Positions 61,864 to 64,000 of a stretch of DNA of 64,000 nt are shown one piece after another (within the stretch, counting starts at the first letter, position 1; each line of letters starts with the position of its first letter). The translations under genes and the position numbers were made by a program. Origin of the DNA: Marivirga harenae (GTDB lineage Bacteria > Bacteroidota > Bacteroidia > Cytophagales > Cyclobacteriaceae); assembly GCF_030534335.1 (NCBI RefSeq), contig NZ_CP130565.1, positions 951,501 to 1,015,500 on the forward strand, read 5' to 3'. Below the pieces are notes generated by a model. It was not told where the DNA came from. It saw only the letters and a list, made by a program, of their open reading frames with translations, and did no database searches.

Positions 61864-62910
61864 TCCTTCTTTAGCTTCTCTAGTTTTTCTTTCAATTTTT
61901 TCTAGATATTGCAGAAATAAACTAATAGCTATAATTAAAGCAGCTATACTAAGACCAGTTAATCCTCCATAAAAACCTAACGCCAAAAGCCCTAAGCTCG
62001 CGGGTTGAGAATAAACCGTAAAGCCATCAATTAATTCAAATTGAGGCTGCAAAAATAATTCTCTTTGAATTTCAAGCTTCTTTTCATATGCTCTTCTAGA
62101 TTCATTGAATACCGAAATAGGATTTGTAGTTTGTTCATCTGCTAAAATCACATTATTTGATCCATCTCTATCTCGTTCACCTACCATTCTAAAGTTTTTG
62201 AAAAGAATTTCCTTTAAACTATCTAATTCACTTAATTCTTCTTCAAGATTCTGAGCTTCAAGCTTTAAGTTATCCTCTTGAATTTGAAGCCTTTTTGAAA
62301 CATAGGGATTATTCCTGAAATAGTTCAATAATGGCGCCTCTAAGTCATTAATCAGATTTCTGTCTAAAACCTCCACAAAAATTCTATAGGTAGACTTATT
62401 ATCCATGCTCAACCTTTCTACAAAACGATTGATCACTTCTTCATCCTCAATTTCACCTCTCAACTGCTCTTTAAATATCTCTAATTCAATTACTTCATTC
62501 TCAGAAACAAAAGGCTCGTAAGAAAAACCAATGATATTATTCGCAGTAACGGTATCAATCTTTAGTACTTTAGCTAATTGCTTGTGGTTCTCCTCTTCAG
62601 TTAACAAGTCCAATTTTTCAATTGAGCTTTCCATTAATCGGCCACTTAAGTAAGAGGATTTTAGTAAAATAGAACTTTTATATACATCAGGAGTGGTAAA
62701 ATGAACTGCAATCCCACCTACCCCACCTAAAACGCCTAAAATTACTATCAGCTTGATATTTCCAACAATAGCATTTTTAATCGCTACAATAAAAAGAATA
62801 ATATTGAAGAAAATACTTTTGAAAAAATTGCCAATGGCTGAAAATAATTCTCTCAAATCAATTTCATCTGAACTATTCGTATTTTTTGGTTTTTGATCTG
62901 CTTCTGACAT
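61831..62910 (-). CDS. Wzz/chain-length determinant-like membrane protein
   Basis: A 359-residue inner-membrane protein with two N-terminal hydrophobic segments (FFNIILFIVAIKNAIV and IKLIVILGVLGGVGGIAVHF), a long mostly helical periplasmic region (about 85-300) with coiled-coil character (LQIQEDNLKLEAQNLEEELS), and a C-terminal helix near 310-335, then a Lys-rich tail. TPDVYKSSILLKSSYL after TM2 matches Wzz-type entry domains. It would set polysaccharide chain length, without kinase domain. It lies divergent from rfbB and converges with rfbC; its stop is inside rfbC. Confidence 0.8.
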   Translation of the reverse strand: MSEADQKPKNTNSSDEIDLRELFSAIGNFFKSIFFNIILFIVAIKNAIVGNIKLIVILGVLGGVGGIAVHFTTPDVYKSSILLKSSYLSGRLMESSIEKLDLLTEEENHKQLAKVLKIDTVTANNIIGFSYEPFVSENEVIELEIFKEQLRGEIEDEEVINRFVERLSMDNKSTYRIFVEVLDRNLINDLEAPLLNYFRNNPYVSKRLQIQEDNLKLEAQNLEEELSELDSLKEILFKNFRMVGERDRDGSNNVILADEQTTNPISVFNESRRAYEKKLEIQRELFLQPQFELIDGFTVYSQPASLGLLALGFYGGLTGLSIAALIIAISLFLQYLEKIERKTREAKEGLKKKVEARKS

Positions 62911-63000
62911 TTTTATTAAAAATTTTTACAAATAAACGGAAGTTTTGGATACTATTGAAATAAATTTTGTAATGAATCCTTTATTCTGTCAGACAATCTT

Positions 63001-63008
63001 TATTTTTG
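63001..63008 (+). promoter_or_regulatory. -7 box (TATTTTTG) of rfbB
   Basis: TATTTTTG matches TAnnTTTG 24 bases before the rfbB GTG at 63033. No TTG lies at the expected distance. Confidence 0.4.
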
Positions 63009-63032
63009 GATTTATATATAAACCTTAAAACA

Positions 63033-64000
63033 GTGAAAACTATCTTAATTACAGGGGGAGCTGGATTCATTGGCTCTCATGTTGTTCGTTTATTTCTGAA
63101 CCAATATCCAGATTATAAAATTATCAATCTGGATGCTCTGACTTATGCAGGTAATCTAGAAAACTTAAAAGATCTAGAAGATAAACCTAATTATGTTTTT
63201 GAGAAAGGAGACATAACGGATGAGAGTTTTATTTTCAAACTATTTGAAAGATATGACTTTGATGGCGTCATCCATTTGGCAGCAGAATCGCACGTTGACA
63301 GATCCATTAGCAATCCACTGGAGTTTTTGAGGACTAATATATTTGGAACTGTGACTCTGCTAAATGCAGCCAAAGAGAGTTGGAAGGATAGTTTTGAGGG
63401 AAAACGCTTTTACCATGTTTCCACTGATGAGGTTTATGGTTCTGTTGATGATGGAGGCTTTTTCACTGAAGAAACTTCTTATGACCCGCAGTCACCATAT
63501 TCTGCCTCAAAAGCTGGATCAGATCATTTTGTAAGGGCTTACGCTAATACTTATGGATTGCCTATAGTGATTAGCAATTGCTCTAACAATTACGGTCCCA
63601 ACCAATTTCCCGAAAAATTAATACCTCTTTTTATCAATAATATCAGGAATAACAAGCCACTACCTGTTTACGGAAAAGGAGAAAATATCAGAGATTGGCT
63701 TTATGTAATAGACCATGCAAAGGCAATTGATTTGGTTTATCATAATGGAAAAAACAAAGAGACTTATAATATAGGTGGTTTTAACGAATGGAAAAATCTA
63801 GATTTGATCAAGGTTATTTGCAAGACCATGGACGAAAAGCTAGGTAGAGAAGCAGGAACTTCTGAAAAACTAATTACCTATGTGAAAGACAGGGCAGGGC
63901 ATGACTTAAGATATGCCATTGACGCCAACAAAATAATGAATGAATTAGGCTGGAAGCCGAGCCTCCAATTTGAGGAAGGGATTTCCAAGACTATCGATTG
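63033..64000 (+). CDS. rfbB: dTDP-glucose 4,6-dehydratase (3'-truncated by window end)
   Basis: The frame is open from GTG 63033 to the window edge, giving 322 residues of an enzyme that is normally about 350. It converts dTDP-glucose to dTDP-4-keto-6-deoxyglucose. It has the NAD loop TGGAGFIGSH at 7-16, LDALTYAGNLENL, HLAAESHVDRSI, the catalytic STDEVYG near 129-135, YxxxK in SPYSASKAGSDH near 156-160 and SNNYGPNQFPEKLIPL. Only the last 30 or so residues lie outside. It shares a pathway with rfbC and probably precedes rfbA/rfbD. Confidence 0.95.
   Translation, partial: MKTILITGGAGFIGSHVVRLFLNQYPDYKIINLDALTYAGNLENLKDLEDKPNYVFEKGDITDESFIFKLFERYDFDGVIHLAAESHVDRSISNPLEFLRTNIFGTVTLLNAAKESWKDSFEGKRFYHVSTDEVYGSVDDGGFFTEETSYDPQSPYSASKAGSDHFVRAYANTYGLPIVISNCSNNYGPNQFPEKLIPLFINNIRNNKPLPVYGKGENIRDWLYVIDHAKAIDLVYHNGKNKETYNIGGFNEWKNLDLIKVICKTMDEKLGREAGTSEKLITYVKDRAGHDLRYAIDANKIMNELGWKPSLQFEEGISKTID

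Noticed and set aside
1-64000. CRISPR array, prophage, insertion sequence, toxin-antitoxin or secretion system
   Set aside because: I searched for regular direct repeats with spacers, transposase or integrase motifs and phage genes, and saw none.

Overview
The window looks like ordinary chromosome from a Bacteroidota bacterium, most likely order Cytophagales (a marine Marivirga-like relative is my inference, not proven). The evidence is low GC, promoters of the TAnnTTTG type with no consistent Shine-Dalgarno sequences, many SP-II lipoproteins, a phosphosulfolactate synthase (ComA) and DUF368 cluster, a 1,122-residue eukaryotic-like IleS, HisKA_2/LytTR signalling, and a cytochrome c maturation operon whose CcmE carries a CxxxY motif. 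There is no prophage, transposase, integrase, CRISPR array or rRNA.

Layout. 1-5.7 kb: tail of an envelope gene, then an exopolysaccharide operon (GT4 glycosyltransferase, Wza-like exporter, Wzc-like tyrosine kinase, SDR epimerase). 5.9-9.8 kb: operon of TPR protein, ComA, DUF368 and AroE. 9.8-17.5 kb: a nonsense-interrupted small membrane protein, then pyrF, a LolA-like carrier, ftsK, a DUF559 endonuclease-fold gene between two diverged direct repeats, tRNA-His, recX and a class-V aminotransferase. 17.6-25.8 kb: LRR-like lipoprotein, two NTF2-like proteins, cstA, guaB, a structured palindromic repeat and an M3 peptidase. 26-35 kb: histidine kinase/LytTR pair, lipoprotein esterase, SDR, ABC exporter and small membrane or envelope proteins. 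35-45 kb: FAD oxidoreductase, MMPL/RND transporter, ileS, lspA, second class-V enzyme. 45-54.8 kb: TPR protein, a frameshifted small membrane protein with an MtfA-like peptidase and GH15 hydrolase, two M28-family enzymes, SIMPL and MaoC proteins, and a 44-residue lipoprotein found by hand. 54.8-61.2 kb (minus strand): UbiA-like prenyltransferase, DUF2520 protein and ccmF-E-D-C-B. 61.3-64 kb: rfbC, a Wzz-like protein and rfbB (cut by the window end), again surface polysaccharide.

How it fits together. The two window ends are parts of a surface-polysaccharide programme: dTDP-sugar synthesis (rfbB/rfbC), chain-length control and export. DUF368 proteins are linked to undecaprenyl-phosphate recycling and would serve the same pathway. 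The ccm block matures periplasmic c-type cytochromes.

The most notable observations are: (i) ccmC is split by one extra G in a G6 run, inside its tryptophan-rich heme-handling segment; (ii) a small two-TM gene (46732-47023, minus) is broken at UUU-UGA-C, the same arrangement as the prfB +1 shift site; (iii) CcmE has C-x3-Y instead of H-x3-Y; (iv) a DUF559 gene sits between two diverged ~260-290 bp direct repeats; (v) a nested hairpin element lies upstream of the M3 peptidase; (vi) several TAnnTTTG boxes sit so close to start codons that leaderless mRNAs are suggested. I did not find a clearly new multi-gene system.
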